Source of the DNA: Lachnospiraceae bacterium
GTDB lineage: Bacteria; Bacillota; Clostridia; Lachnospirales; Lachnospiraceae
DNA length: 64,000 nt
Reading direction: 5' to 3'
Assembly: GCA_017503735.1 (NCBI GenBank)
Contig: JAFVSN010000052.1
Span: forward strand, 124,001 to 188,000
Part shown: positions 33,858-43,140 of the stretch, piece after piece
How the letters are laid out: each line of letters begins with the position of its first letter
Numbering within the stretch: the first letter of the stretch is position 1
Position numbers and translations under genes: made by a program
Notes under the pieces: model-generated
Database searches by the model: none
Told to the model about the DNA's origin: nothing
Seen by the model: only the letters and a program-made list of their open reading frames with translations

Positions 33858-36023
33858 ATGGTAAAACCGGGAATGTTTATCAGCGAAAGATACGAGATTA
33901 TCGAGAAAGTCGGCTCCGGAGGCATGGCAGACGTTTATCGTGCAAAATGTCACCGGCTAAATCGTTTTGTTGCGATTAAAATTTTAAAGCCTGAGTTTTC
34001 GGCCGATAAGAATCTGGTGACAAAGTTCCGTGCCGAGGCACAGTCTGCGGCAGGTCTTTCCCATCCGAATATTGTAAGTGTATATGACGTCGGGGATGAC
34101 GGGGATTTACATTACATTGTAATGGAACTTGTGGAAGGTATTACTTTAAAGAAGTTCATTGAGAAAAAGGGAAAACTGGAAATCAAGGAAGCAATCGGTA
34201 TTGCAATTCAGATTTCTCAAGGTTTGGAAGCGGCACATGACAATCATATCGTGCATCGTGATATTAAACCGCAAAATATTATCATTTCACGAGAAGGCAA
34301 GGTAAAAGTAGCGGATTTCGGTATTGCAAAGGCTGTAACCACCAATACGGTCACCCAGAATGCGGTAGGTTCGGTACATTATCTTTCCCCGGAACAGGCA
34401 AGAGGCGGATACAGTGACGAGAAGAGTGATATTTATTCTCTCGGTATTACCATGTATGAGATGTTGTGCGGTAAAGTTCCGTTTGCGGGGGACAATACGG
34501 TTTCCGTTGCACTTTCCCATATTCAGTACGAGCCGGTACCGGTAAAGGAAGTGAATCCGGCGGTACCGTTCAGTGTGGATAAGATTGTACAGAAGTGTAT
34601 GCAGAAGCGTCCGGAAAATCGTTATTTATCAGCTTCGGAATTGATTATCGATTTAAAGCGTTCCGTTATGAACCCGGAAGGAGATTTTGTGCATATTTCC
34701 GCAGGGGTGGTATCGGATTCTCCGACCAAGAGTATGACCCAGGATGAGCTGGCAGTCATTAAGAGTGCGGCAAAATCTCCGGTGACACGGTTTGAACCGA
34801 GCCAGCAATCGAATTCGCAGATTCTTCGTGAAGAGGAAGAAGAGTTGGACGGAACGGATTCCAAGTGGGATAAGACGATTATTATTGCCAGCATTGCAGT
34901 GTTTTTGATTTTTATGGCTGCAATATTGTATGCGGTGTTTAAGTTCTTGGGGCTTTTTGAACCGGGACGGGTGACACCGACACCGGGAAGCGAAAATACA
35001 CCGACAAAAATTCACGGAACTCCGCCACCGACAGCAACACCGTATGTAGGTTTATCCACAATTCGTTTACAGAATGTTGTGGGACGTAAAGTGGATGATG
35101 CGAAGGAAATGTTATATAAGCAGTCCGAATTATTTACCATATTGGACGGTGATACGGATTACAGCGACGTTTATGAAGCAGGCATGGTAATTTCCCAGTA
35201 TCCGTCCGGTGGTGTAGATGTTGCGTTGGATGAGGAAATCCGTCTTGTAATCAGTGCGGGACCGGAAATGCTTTTGGTGCCGGATTATAAGTTTTGGAAT
35301 TATACGAATGCGAAGATTCAGGCGGAAAATGATTTTAAAGTCCGGATTGAATTCGAAAACAGTGATTATGAAGTGAATAGTGTCATCCGTACCATTCCGG
35401 CACGGAATGAGTTGTTAGCCAAGGGCGGTGAATTGGTTCTTGTGGTAAGCCGCGGTCAACAGGTTATGGAAATGCCGAATTTAATCGGAATGACATTAGA
35501 AGGAGCAAAACTTTCTTTGGAGGAAAAAGGGTTTGAACTTGGGGAAGTAAATTACGGTGGATCTCCGACGTACGGGGAAGGTCTTGTTATTTATCAGAGC
35601 GAGTCAGAGCGTAATTTATTGCCGGTGGGTACCGTGGTAAACGTAACCGTAAGTTCCGGTATCGTAGAGGCGACGCCGACACCGAGTCCGACACCAACGC
35701 CGACACCGACTCCGACGCCTACACCGAGTCCGACACCGACTCCGGTTCCGAAGGAAATGTGGGAGGTTACGTTGCACGTTTCCGAGAACCCGATGTATGA
35801 AGGAGACGTTTCCTGGGTATGTATCGAGCTGTTACGTTCCGGTAGGGAAGCGTATGTGTTGTATGATAATGATGAGACTTCGTATGAAACCTTTAATACG
35901 TCTACTTTAAAATACTATGTCCCGAAGGAGGAACTGACGGGAGATGAGACCTTTGCCATTGTTTACTTGGGAGGCAACCAAGGCCCGATTTGGCGCGCAG
36001 TCTTAAAGGAAACCGTACAATGA
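33858..36023 (+). CDS. prkC: PASTA-domain Ser/Thr protein kinase (PrkC)
   Basis: A 721-residue transmembrane kinase sensing muropeptides or lipid II. The kinase domain (1-275) has GSGGMADVYRA, VAIKILKPE, HRDIKPQNII and DFGIAKA. A single membrane helix spans about 338-360. Three PASTA domains follow outside the cell (about 398-470, 471-535, 536-602). A TPTP-type linker (605-631) then leads to a 90-residue C-terminal domain I do not recognise. That tail after the PASTA domains is unusual. The stop codon overlaps the rsgA start (ATGA). Confidence 0.96.
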   Translation: MVKPGMFISERYEIIEKVGSGGMADVYRAKCHRLNRFVAIKILKPEFSADKNLVTKFRAEAQSAAGLSHPNIVSVYDVGDDGDLHYIVMELVEGITLKKFIEKKGKLEIKEAIGIAIQISQGLEAAHDNHIVHRDIKPQNIIISREGKVKVADFGIAKAVTTNTVTQNAVGSVHYLSPEQARGGYSDEKSDIYSLGITMYEMLCGKVPFAGDNTVSVALSHIQYEPVPVKEVNPAVPFSVDKIVQKCMQKRPENRYLSASELIIDLKRSVMNPEGDFVHISAGVVSDSPTKSMTQDELAVIKSAAKSPVTRFEPSQQSNSQILREEEEELDGTDSKWDKTIIIASIAVFLIFMAAILYAVFKFLGLFEPGRVTPTPGSENTPTKIHGTPPPTATPYVGLSTIRLQNVVGRKVDDAKEMLYKQSELFTILDGDTDYSDVYEAGMVISQYPSGGVDVALDEEIRLVISAGPEMLLVPDYKFWNYTNAKIQAENDFKVRIEFENSDYEVNSVIRTIPARNELLAKGGELVLVVSRGQQVMEMPNLIGMTLEGAKLSLEEKGFELGEVNYGGSPTYGEGLVIYQSESERNLLPVGTVVNVTVSSGIVEATPTPSPTPTPTPTPTPTPSPTPTPVPKEMWEVTLHVSENPMYEGDVSWVCIELLRSGREAYVLYDNDETSYETFNTSTLKYYVPKEELTGDETFAIVYLGGNQGPIWRAVLKETVQ

Positions 36024-36898
36024 CCGGAAAAATTATAAAAGGAATTGCAGGGTTTTACTATATACACGGGGAAGACGGCTGCCTCTACGAATGTAAGGCA
36101 AAAGGTGTGTTCAGAAAGGACGGAATCAAACCGTTGGTGGGAGACAATGTTCGTTTTTCTGTTTTGGATACCGAAAACAAACTGGGAAATCTGGAGGAAG
36201 TGCTGGTACGGAAAAACGAACTGCTTCGTCCCGCGGTGGCGAATATTGACCAGGCACTTGTCATGTTTGCTGCGGCAAAGCCTGCTCCGAATTATAATCT
36301 TTTAGACCGCTTTTTGATTCGTATGGGGTTGGAACAGATTCCGACACTGATCGGCTTTAATAAGTGTGAGTTAATTTCGGAACAGCAACAAGACGATATG
36401 AAAGAACGTTATGCTCTTGCAGGGTATCCGGTCTGTTTCTTCTCTGTGAAGGAAAAATCGGGTTTGGACGAATTAAAAACAAAACTGGAGGAAAAGACTA
36501 CGGTGTTAGCCGGCCCTTCCGGTGTGGGAAAGTCCAGTCTCATAAATTTTTTGTGTCCTCAGGCAGATATGGAGACCGGCGACGTGAGTCGGAAAATAGA
36601 ACGGGGCAGACATACAACACGCCATGCGGAAGTGTTTGTATTGCAAAAGGATACATATGTGATGGATACACCGGGTTTTTCTTCTCTTTATGTGAATGAA
36701 ATACAGCCACAGGAATTGTGGACATATTTTCCGGAAATGCGTGAGGCAGAGAAGGAGTGTCGTTTTACCGGGTGTTTACACATGGAAGAACCGGATTGCG
36801 GAGTGAAGCAAGCGGTTAAGACCGGAAAGATGAAACCGCAACGTTATGAAAGTTATCGACAGTTATATCAGGAACTGAGTAATATCAAAAGATATTAA
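36020..36898 (+). CDS. rsgA: ribosome small subunit-dependent GTPase RsgA
   Basis: A 292-residue circularly permuted GTPase acting in 30S maturation. An OB-like N-terminus is followed by G4 FNKCEL, then G1 GPSGVGKSSL and G3 DTPGF. The C-terminal zinc-binding segment is CRFTGCLHMEEPDCGVKQAV. The start overlaps the prkC stop (ATGA at 36020-36023), so translation is coupled. Confidence 0.96.
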   Translation: MTGKIIKGIAGFYYIHGEDGCLYECKAKGVFRKDGIKPLVGDNVRFSVLDTENKLGNLEEVLVRKNELLRPAVANIDQALVMFAAAKPAPNYNLLDRFLIRMGLEQIPTLIGFNKCELISEQQQDDMKERYALAGYPVCFFSVKEKSGLDELKTKLEEKTTVLAGPSGVGKSSLINFLCPQADMETGDVSRKIERGRHTTRHAEVFVLQKDTYVMDTPGFSSLYVNEIQPQELWTYFPEMREAEKECRFTGCLHMEEPDCGVKQAVKTGKMKPQRYESYRQLYQELSNIKRY

Positions 36899-36934
36899 TC
36901 GGTAAAAGAAAAGGATATTGGAAGGTGAAACACT

Positions 36935-37594
36935 ATGTTCAAATTAGCACCGTCTATTTTGGCAGCTGACTTTGCAAAATTAGGAGAGCAAATTGCGGCG
37001 GTAGAACAGGCAGGAGCTCACGAGCTTCATATTGATGTAATGGATGGTCTGTTTGTTCCCAGCATTTCTTTCGGTATGCCGGTAATAGAGTCCATTCGTA
37101 AAGTAAGTAACATGTTTTTTGATGTACATCTTATGATTACGGAGCCGATAAGATATGCGGAAGAATTTGTAAAAGCGGGAGCTGACGGGATAACGGTGCA
37201 TGCGGAAGCTTGCAGCGACTTAAAGAAGACCGTGGATGCAATAAAAGCATACGGAGTAAAAGTCGGCGTTTCGATTAAGCCCGAGACACCGATTTCAGTA
37301 TTAGCGGATGTGGAACTTGATCTGGACAGAGTGTTGATAATGACGGTAAATCCGGGGTTTGGCGGACAAAAGCTGATTTCGGAATGCATCGAAAAAGTAA
37401 AGGATTTGGCAAAACATAGGGAAAAAATTTCGGCAACCTTTGATATTCAGGTGGACGGAGGAATCGGTCTGGCCAATGTGAAAACGGTGGCTGAGGCCGG
37501 CGCAGAGGTGTTTGTGGCCGGTACGGCAGTATTTCGCGGAGATATCATGCAAAATGTACAGGCATTTAAGGAGGCAGTCGGCGTTGCAGATTAA
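36935..37594 (+). CDS. rpe: ribulose-phosphate 3-epimerase
   Basis: A 219-residue TIM-barrel enzyme interconverting ribulose 5-phosphate and xylulose 5-phosphate. It has LAPSILAADFAKLGEQI, LHIDVMDGLFVPSISFG (metal His and Asp), DVHLMI and MTVNPGFGGQ, with QVDGGIG near the C-terminus. RBS GGAAGGTG. It is part of the prkC-rsgA-rpe-thiN string common in Firmicutes. Confidence 0.97.
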   Translation: MFKLAPSILAADFAKLGEQIAAVEQAGAHELHIDVMDGLFVPSISFGMPVIESIRKVSNMFFDVHLMITEPIRYAEEFVKAGADGITVHAEACSDLKKTVDAIKAYGVKVGVSIKPETPISVLADVELDLDRVLIMTVNPGFGGQKLISECIEKVKDLAKHREKISATFDIQVDGGIGLANVKTVAEAGAEVFVAGTAVFRGDIMQNVQAFKEAVGVAD

Positions 37595-38276
37595 GGAAAT
37601 GTTAGTGGGGAAAATGTTAGAGATTTTGGTGGACCGGGAAGGCTATCATTATCGCTTTGTAAGCAAAGTGGAGGGAACGGCAGAGAATGCCGTTGCGGTT
37701 ACTCTGATTGCGGCACAAGGCCGTATGTTCCATTTTGTGGAGACTGATGATGTTTCGATTATCTATCGTGGGAACGAGCGCATGTGGAAATGGGAGCATG
37801 TAAAAGCAGGTTTGGCACGGCTTGACGGGGCACCGGTTCATACGTTCTCGTCCAAAAATCCGGGACAGGTTTATAATCGGAGAGAGTCCTTCCGTGTGCA
37901 AATCGGAGAAAGTCTGTTGATGAATAAGATTGTTACGTCGGATAAGACAGACGAGAATGGTGATGTTCTGGAAAAAATGGTGAAGTTTGAGGCTTTGTTG
38001 GCTGATCTGAGTGTAAACGGAGCCGGGTTATATACCAATGAGGAGATGGAAATCGGTACAACAATTTCCTTTGAAATGCCGACGAACATCGGAATTTTAT
38101 CCTGCAGGGGAGAACTTGTTCGAAAATCCAGTGTAAGTAACAAACCGTTCCAATATTTTTACGGATGTGATTTTACGGTAATCAGAAAGGATTTGGAACG
38201 CTATTTGTTCGAGCGTCAGAGATTGATGCTACAAAAGGAACGGGGAAGCGAAAATGTACGCTTGAAGAACAGATAG
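37584..38276 (+). CDS. PilZ-domain protein, probable c-di-GMP receptor
   Basis: A 230-residue two-domain protein. The N-terminal 95 residues resemble the YcgR-type N-terminal domain. The C-terminal PilZ domain has the c-di-GMP signature NRRESFRV (RxxxR) and DLSVNGAGL (DxSxxG). The proposed start is TTG 37584, 9 bp after AAGGAGG and overlapping the end of rpe; ATG 37599 has a badly placed Shine-Dalgarno. It probably adjusts motility or surface output. Its place between rpe and thiN is unusual. Confidence 0.85.
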   Translation: MQIKEMLVGKMLEILVDREGYHYRFVSKVEGTAENAVAVTLIAAQGRMFHFVETDDVSIIYRGNERMWKWEHVKAGLARLDGAPVHTFSSKNPGQVYNRRESFRVQIGESLLMNKIVTSDKTDENGDVLEKMVKFEALLADLSVNGAGLYTNEEMEIGTTISFEMPTNIGILSCRGELVRKSSVSNKPFQYFYGCDFTVIRKDLERYLFERQRLMLQKERGSENVRLKNR

Positions 38277-38299
38277 TCCGGAGATTGTACGGAGGAAAT

Positions 38300-38941
38300 A
38301 TGACAGCAATTTTAATATGCGGCGGTACGTTATCTGCCGCATTTTTGAAAGAAGTAACAAAACAGTATCAGGATGCTGTAATTTATGCGGTAGACGGTGG
38401 ACTGACTGTTGCGGATGAAGCAGGTGTGATTCCAAACGTTTTAATCGGGGATTTTGACACTGCGAAGGAAACCTTGGTTTCGAAATATGAAGCAAAGTGT
38501 GAGACGGTACGACACCAACCGGAGAAAGATGCTACGGACACGGAGCTTGCTGTGGAGGAGGCAATGAAACGAGGGGCAGACAGCCTTGTTTTGTTGGGAG
38601 CAACCGGAAGTCGCATGGACCATACGTTAGCAAATATCCATATGCTTTACAAAGTCCTTCTGCAAGGGAAAAAAGCATGTATTCTGAATGAAAATAATCG
38701 GATTACGTTACACAATCGTTCCTTTCGAAAAAGGAGAGATTCCTTATTCGGACAATATGTTTCATTTTTACCGATGTTTTATGATGTGCATGAATTATCC
38801 TTGACCGGAATGAAATATCCCCTTAGAGACAAAACGCTGGTGGCAGGTACCAGCCTTGGTGTGAGTAATGAGGCGGTGGGGAACGAAATCGAAGTTTCTT
38901 TTTCAAAAGGCTTTTTGTTAATGATAGAAGCCAGAGATTAA
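38300..38941 (+). CDS. thiN: thiamine pyrophosphokinase
   Basis: A 213-residue enzyme transferring pyrophosphate from ATP to thiamine. Signatures are YAVDGGLTVADEAG, LIGDFDTA, PEKDATDTELAV and LLGATGSRMDHTLANI, with the C-terminal beta-rich thiamine-binding part ending in GTSLGVSNEA. ATG 38300 is used, 4 bp after GGAGGAA-type sequence. It completes the rsgA-rpe-thiN string. Confidence 0.94.
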   Translation: MTAILICGGTLSAAFLKEVTKQYQDAVIYAVDGGLTVADEAGVIPNVLIGDFDTAKETLVSKYEAKCETVRHQPEKDATDTELAVEEAMKRGADSLVLLGATGSRMDHTLANIHMLYKVLLQGKKACILNENNRITLHNRSFRKRRDSLFGQYVSFLPMFYDVHELSLTGMKYPLRDKTLVAGTSLGVSNEAVGNEIEVSFSKGFLLMIEARD

Positions 38942-39024
38942 GGATATACCGTTTGAAACGATAAGATAATAAGAGAAAGGCGGAAACCTTTGTAAGAAAG
39001 TGTTTTCGAATAGGTGATAATAAA

Positions 39025-40122
39025 ATGAAATTAGGTATCGTAGGTCTTCCGAATGTGGGAAAGAGTACATTGTTTAACTCTTTGACAAAGGCAGGAGCGG
39101 AATCGGCAAACTATCCGTTCTGTACCATTGACCCGAATGTGGGTATTGTTCCGGTTCCGGATGAGCGTCTGGATGTTTTAGGGAAAATGTATGATTCCGA
39201 GCGCGTTGTTCCGGCGGTAGTCGAGTTTGTGGATATTGCGGGGTTAGTAAAAGGAGCATCCAAAGGCGAGGGTCTTGGCAATCAGTTCCTTGCAAATATT
39301 CGTGAAGTAGATGCCATTGTACATGTGGTGCGTTGCTTTGATGATACCAATATTATTCATGTGGACGGTTCGGTGAATCCGTTAAGAGACATTGAAACGA
39401 TTAATTTGGAATTGGTTTTTTCTGACTTGGAAGTATTGGAACGTCGTTTGTCCAGAGTAATCCGCGGAGCGAGAAACGATAAAGCGTTAGCCAAGGAAGA
39501 GGATTTATTGAAACGATTGATGGCGTACTTGGAAGCCGGAAATATGGCAAAGACCTTTGCGTGTGGGGACGAAGACGAAGCTGCATTACTTGCAAGCTAT
39601 AATTTATTGACCGCAAAATCCGTAATCTATGCCGCAAACGTAAAAGAAGACGATTTGGCAGATGACGGTGCTTCCAATGAATATGTACAGGCAGTACGCG
39701 AGTTTTCTAAGGAAGAAAATTCCGAAGTGTTTGTAATCTGCGCACAGATTGAACAAGAAATCGCAGAGCTTGACGAGGAAGAAAAGAAGATGTTCCTAGA
39801 GGATTTGGGATTAACCGAATCCGGACTGGAGAAACTGATCCGTGCAAGTTATAGTATTTTGGGATTGATCAGTTACCTTACGGCAGGTCCGATGGAGTCT
39901 AAGGCATGGACCATTACCAGAGGGACGAAGGCACCGCAGGCGGCAGGAAAGATTCACTCCGATTTTGAAAGAGGATTTATCCGTGCCGAAGTGGTAAGTT
40001 ATCAGAATTTGGTGGATTGCGGCAGTATGAATGCGGCAAAGGAAAAGGGCTTGGTTCGCTCCGAAGGAAAAGAATATGTAGTACAAGACGGAGATGTTGT
40101 TCTGTTCCGCTTTAATGTGTAA
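39025..40122 (+). CDS. ychF: redox-regulated ATPase YchF (Obg family)
   Basis: A 365-residue P-loop ATPase of the Obg family that binds ribosomes. G1 is GLPNVGKSTLF, G3 is DIAGLVKGASKGEGLG, and a helical arm lies around residues 130-200. The C-terminal TGS-like domain has the signature AGKIHSDFERGFIRAEV. ATG 39025 is preceded by AGGTG. The 83-bp upstream gap has no clear promoter. Confidence 0.96.
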   Translation: MKLGIVGLPNVGKSTLFNSLTKAGAESANYPFCTIDPNVGIVPVPDERLDVLGKMYDSERVVPAVVEFVDIAGLVKGASKGEGLGNQFLANIREVDAIVHVVRCFDDTNIIHVDGSVNPLRDIETINLELVFSDLEVLERRLSRVIRGARNDKALAKEEDLLKRLMAYLEAGNMAKTFACGDEDEAALLASYNLLTAKSVIYAANVKEDDLADDGASNEYVQAVREFSKEENSEVFVICAQIEQEIAELDEEEKKMFLEDLGLTESGLEKLIRASYSILGLISYLTAGPMESKAWTITRGTKAPQAAGKIHSDFERGFIRAEVVSYQNLVDCGSMNAAKEKGLVRSEGKEYVVQDGDVVLFRFNV

Positions 40123-40170
40123 TACAAGGAAACGGTTTATCGTAACCAAAGAAAGGCAGGTGGGTCCGAA

Positions 40171-41076
40171 ATGACGGTGAAGTCGGGAAAAGTTTACTTT
40201 TCCGAGCAAAGCGGTAGTTTTGTATTTCCGGAGTCCGTATCTGTTTTTGGCTTTTCGATTTCCTTTTTTGGTGTTTTTTTGGTGCTTGCGGCTTTGGTAG
40301 GGATTTTTGTCACGATAAAAGCGGCAAGAAAGAAGCAACAGAACATTGAATGGATGCTTACACTTCTCACATGGGTGGTTGTGGCGGCAATCATCGGTGC
40401 CAGAATATATTACGTGATATTTCACTGGCAGTTTTTTGTGAAACATCCCGTTGAAGTGTTCTATATTCGAAACGGAGGACTGTCATATTTCGGTGCATTG
40501 TTTGGTGCTTGGTTTGCGGTGAAACGGTATTGTGGAAGTAAAAAGACGGACTTTTTGCAGTGGGCGGATACACTATGCCTTGGGGCTACGGCAGCCGCAC
40601 CGTTTGTTTGGCTTGGGTGTGCATTGGGAAGAGAACCGATCGGAAAATTTTCCGAGGGATTTTTTTCGATTAAGATCAGTGCTGATTATTTGCCGAGCAA
40701 AATGGAAACAGAAGCCGTAGGAACTTTGTTGTCCCGAAGTCGTGTCTTGGACGGAATCTCTTATGTGTCGGTACATCCGGTGGCGCTTTACGGGGTAATA
40801 CTTGCGATTGTGATTTTGCTTGTACTTTTGTTTTTGAGTCGGAAAGAGAAAACAAACGGAACGATGTTTCATGTGTATTTGTTAGCAGTGTCTGTAAGTC
40901 ATTTTGTTTTGGAATGCTTTCGAGGGGACTCCTGTTGTATCTGGGGGACAAAAATTCCGACAAATTGTGTTGCTGCAGTGGTGATTGTTGTTACTATGGC
41001 GACAGGGTGGTATCGTAATCGCTTTATGGTAAGAAACAGAGAAAAAAGAACGTATAAGAATATGAATGAATACTAA
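40171..41076 (+). CDS. prolipoprotein diacylglyceryl transferase-like protein (divergent Lgt)
   Basis: A 301-residue membrane protein with about seven helices. It keeps several Lgt landmarks: GARIYYVIFHW near 76-86, NGGLSYFGALFGA, HPVALYG (Tyr207) and LECFRGD. Lgt transfers diacylglycerol from phosphatidylglycerol to the lipobox cysteine. Two signature positions are altered. The usual GRxGNF segment reads GREPIGKF (153-160), and the arginine before FxxE is His244. It may be a diverged paralogue, or an Lgt with changed catalysis. Confidence 0.8.
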   Translation: MTVKSGKVYFSEQSGSFVFPESVSVFGFSISFFGVFLVLAALVGIFVTIKAARKKQQNIEWMLTLLTWVVVAAIIGARIYYVIFHWQFFVKHPVEVFYIRNGGLSYFGALFGAWFAVKRYCGSKKTDFLQWADTLCLGATAAAPFVWLGCALGREPIGKFSEGFFSIKISADYLPSKMETEAVGTLLSRSRVLDGISYVSVHPVALYGVILAIVILLVLLFLSRKEKTNGTMFHVYLLAVSVSHFVLECFRGDSCCIWGTKIPTNCVAAVVIVVTMATGWYRNRFMVRNREKRTYKNMNEY

Positions 41077-41090
41077 AGAAAATTATGACT

Positions 41091-41125
41091 AAAAGCATTT
41101 GGGAACGCCTAAATGCTTTTTTTTT
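41091..41125 (+). terminator. intrinsic terminator before the dcw cluster
   Basis: AAAAGCATTT (41091-41100) pairs with AAATGCTTTT (41111-41120), extended by a T-run. It isolates the mraZ promoter from upstream transcription. Confidence 0.9.
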
Positions 41126-41146
41126 ATGTTTCTTTTTATTTTAGGG

Positions 41147-41219
41147 TTGAAAAAATACAAAAAGTGGAGTAAAATGTGGTTATAAGTGGAGGGAAGTGGA
41201 GAGAAGTGGAATGAAGTGG
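41147..41219 (+). promoter_or_regulatory. mraZ promoter with GTGG-box operator array
   Basis: A sigma-A promoter has TTGAAA (41147-41152), 17 bp, TAAAAT (41170-41175). GTGG boxes start at 41164, 41176, 41186, 41196, 41206 and 41216. The last five are exactly 10 bp apart, i.e. on one face of the helix, and run from the -10 into the leader. This is the architecture of known MraZ autorepression sites (short G-rich repeats at 10-bp period). Confidence 0.88.
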
Positions 41220-41239
41220 AGCGAAAGGCGGTGAAATTC

Positions 41240-41668
41240 ATGTTCATGGGTGAGTATGATCATACGTTGGATCCGAAAGGTCGTATGATTCTTCCTGCAA
41301 AGTTCCGTGAGGAATTAGGAGAACGTTTCATACTGACGATGGGCTTGGATGGATGTCTGTTTGCGTATCCGACAAAAGAATGGGAACAGTTTGTGGAAGG
41401 CTTAAAGAAACTTCCCGGCAGTAAAGATGCAAGACAGTTGCAACGTCATTTTATGGCAGGTGCAGCCGAAGTGGAAGTGGACAAGCAGGGGCGTTTTTTG
41501 ATTCCGGTAAAGCTCCGGGAACAGGCAGGTTTAACAAAAGATGTTGTGTTTGTTGGAGTGGTTTCTAAAATCGAGCTTTGGAGTAAGGAACGTTGGGAAC
41601 AGAATTGTTGCTACGATAACATGGATGAAGTAGCAGAGCATATGGCTGAATTCGGATTGAATTTTTAG
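41240..41668 (+). CDS. mraZ: transcriptional regulator MraZ
   Basis: A 142-residue protein with two SpoVT/AbrB-like repeats: MGEYDHTLDPKGRMILPAKF at the start, and EVEVDKQGRFLIPVKLRE in the second half. MraZ forms a ring and binds repeats upstream of its own gene to control the division and cell-wall cluster. ATG 41240 follows AAAGGCGG; ATG 41246 is an alternative. The longer frame through the GTGG boxes is a shadow of the operator. Confidence 0.95.
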   Translation: MFMGEYDHTLDPKGRMILPAKFREELGERFILTMGLDGCLFAYPTKEWEQFVEGLKKLPGSKDARQLQRHFMAGAAEVEVDKQGRFLIPVKLREQAGLTKDVVFVGVVSKIELWSKERWEQNCCYDNMDEVAEHMAEFGLNF

Positions 41669-41688
41669 GAGAGGAAAGGTGATACCGG

Positions 41689-42639
41689 ATGACAACTGAA
41701 CATGAGATTATGTTCCAGCATAAGTCGGTATTGCTTGATGAAGTTCTGGAACAGTTAAATATACGGGAAGACGGAATATATGTAGACGGCACGCTTGGGG
41801 GAGCCGGACATGCAGGAGAGGTTTGTAAACGTTTAAAAAACGGATCTTTTGGAGGAATTGATCAGGATGCGGATGCGATTGCGGTGGCAAAAGAACGTTT
41901 GGCGTGTTATCCGTTTGCAACGGTGGTACGAAGTAATTACAGCGAAATGAAAGAGGTATTAAACAATCTCGGAATTCAAAAGGTAAACGGGATACTGTTG
42001 GATTTGGGTGTGTCCTCTTATCAGCTGGATACCGCAGAACGAGGGTTCTCCTATAAAGAGGAGCAGGCACCGTTGGATATGCGGATGGACCATCGTATGG
42101 AGAAAACCGCAAAGGACATTGTGAACGGATACAGTGAGGCTGAACTGTTCCGTATCATAAGAGATTACGGGGAAGATCCTTTTGCAAAGAATATTGCGAA
42201 ACATATTGTGATGCGCAGAGAAAAAAAGGAACTTGTTACCTGCGGAGATTTAAACGAAGCAATACGCGCGGCAATTCCGATGAAAATCCAGAAAAATCTC
42301 GGACATCCGTCAAAGCGTACCTTTCAGGCAATCCGAATTGAACTTAACGGCGAGTTGAATGTGTTACAAAATACACTGGATGAAATGATTGATTTGTTGG
42401 AAGAAAACGGAAGATTATGTATTATTACATTTCATTCTTTAGAGGATCGCATTGTAAAGTCCGGATTTAAAAAGAGGGAAAACCCTTGTGAATGTCCACC
42501 GAGCTTTCCGGTTTGTGTTTGCGGAAAGCGTTCTGCGGGAAGGGTGATTACGAGAAAACCGATTTTACCGGGAGAAAAAGAATGTGAGGAGAACAAAAGA
42601 GCAAGAAGTGCAAAACTACGAGTATTTGAGCGTAGTTAG
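41689..42639 (+). CDS. rsmH: 16S rRNA (cytosine-1402-N4) methyltransferase RsmH
   Basis: A 316-residue SAM-dependent methyltransferase (MraW). It has [13 protein letters not shown], the SAM loop [26 protein letters not shown] and RAIRI-like [12 protein letters not shown], ending with the [12 protein letters not shown] block. It is the second gene of the dcw cluster, 20 bp after mraZ, as usual. Confidence 0.97.
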   Translation: MTTEHEIMFQHKSVLLDEVLEQLNIREDGIYVDGTLGGAGHAGEVCKRLKNGSFGGIDQDADAIAVAKERLACYPFATVVRSNYSEMKEVLNNLGIQKVNGILLDLGVSSYQLDTAERGFSYKEEQAPLDMRMDHRMEKTAKDIVNGYSEAELFRIIRDYGEDPFAKNIAKHIVMRREKKELVTCGDLNEAIRAAIPMKIQKNLGHPSKRTFQAIRIELNGELNVLQNTLDEMIDLLEENGRLCIITFHSLEDRIVKSGFKKRENPCECPPSFPVCVCGKRSAGRVITRKPILPGEKECEENKRARSAKLRVFERS

Positions 42640-42656
42640 TTGAAGGAGGAATCGGC

Positions 42657-43130
42657 ATGGATGCGCGGGAAAAATATTATAAAAGGGCATATGAAATAGA
42701 CGGTACGGCAGCAAGACAACTGCAGGTGGTGCCGGACTACGAAAGAGAGCAGGAACAGATTACACAGCCTACTGTTGTAAAGCAACCAAAGGGCGCTCCG
42801 AAGCTGAGTCACGGAATTGATTTTATTTCCATGACACTTTTAGTGGCAGCTATGGCAATTACACTTTACTTGTGCTATAATTATTTGCAGGTGCAAGGGA
42901 ATATTGTACAGTTAGAGCGGGATGTAATGGTACTTGAACAGCAGCTTGATACGATACTGGCGGAGAATGCCGCAATGGAAGATGGCTTAAATGTAGAGAC
43001 AGACTGGGAAAGTATATACCGGACCGCAATTACGGAACTTGGTATGGTTTATCCGAATAAGAATGAAGTGATTACCTATGAGTCTACCAAAAACGGGCAT
43101 GTAATTCAATATAAGGATATTCCGGAGTAG
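42657..43130 (+). CDS. ftsL: cell division protein FtsL
   Basis: A 157-residue bitopic membrane protein. It has a cytosolic N-terminus of about 55 residues, one helix (about 57-78), then a coiled coil (VQLERDVMVLEQQLDTILAE) that would pair with DivIC and bind FtsQ. The position between rsmH and a class B PBP, and the topology, identify FtsL despite low sequence conservation. RBS GAAGGAGG. Confidence 0.85.
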   Translation: MDAREKYYKRAYEIDGTAARQLQVVPDYEREQEQITQPTVVKQPKGAPKLSHGIDFISMTLLVAAMAITLYLCYNYLQVQGNIVQLERDVMVLEQQLDTILAENAAMEDGLNVETDWESIYRTAITELGMVYPNKNEVITYESTKNGHVIQYKDIPE

Positions 43131-43140
43131 GAGTGTTTTT

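Noticed and set aside
41186..41239. N-terminal extension of MraZ
   Set aside because: These codons are the GTGG operator boxes; the family begins at MFMGEYDH and a Shine-Dalgarno sits just before ATG 41240.
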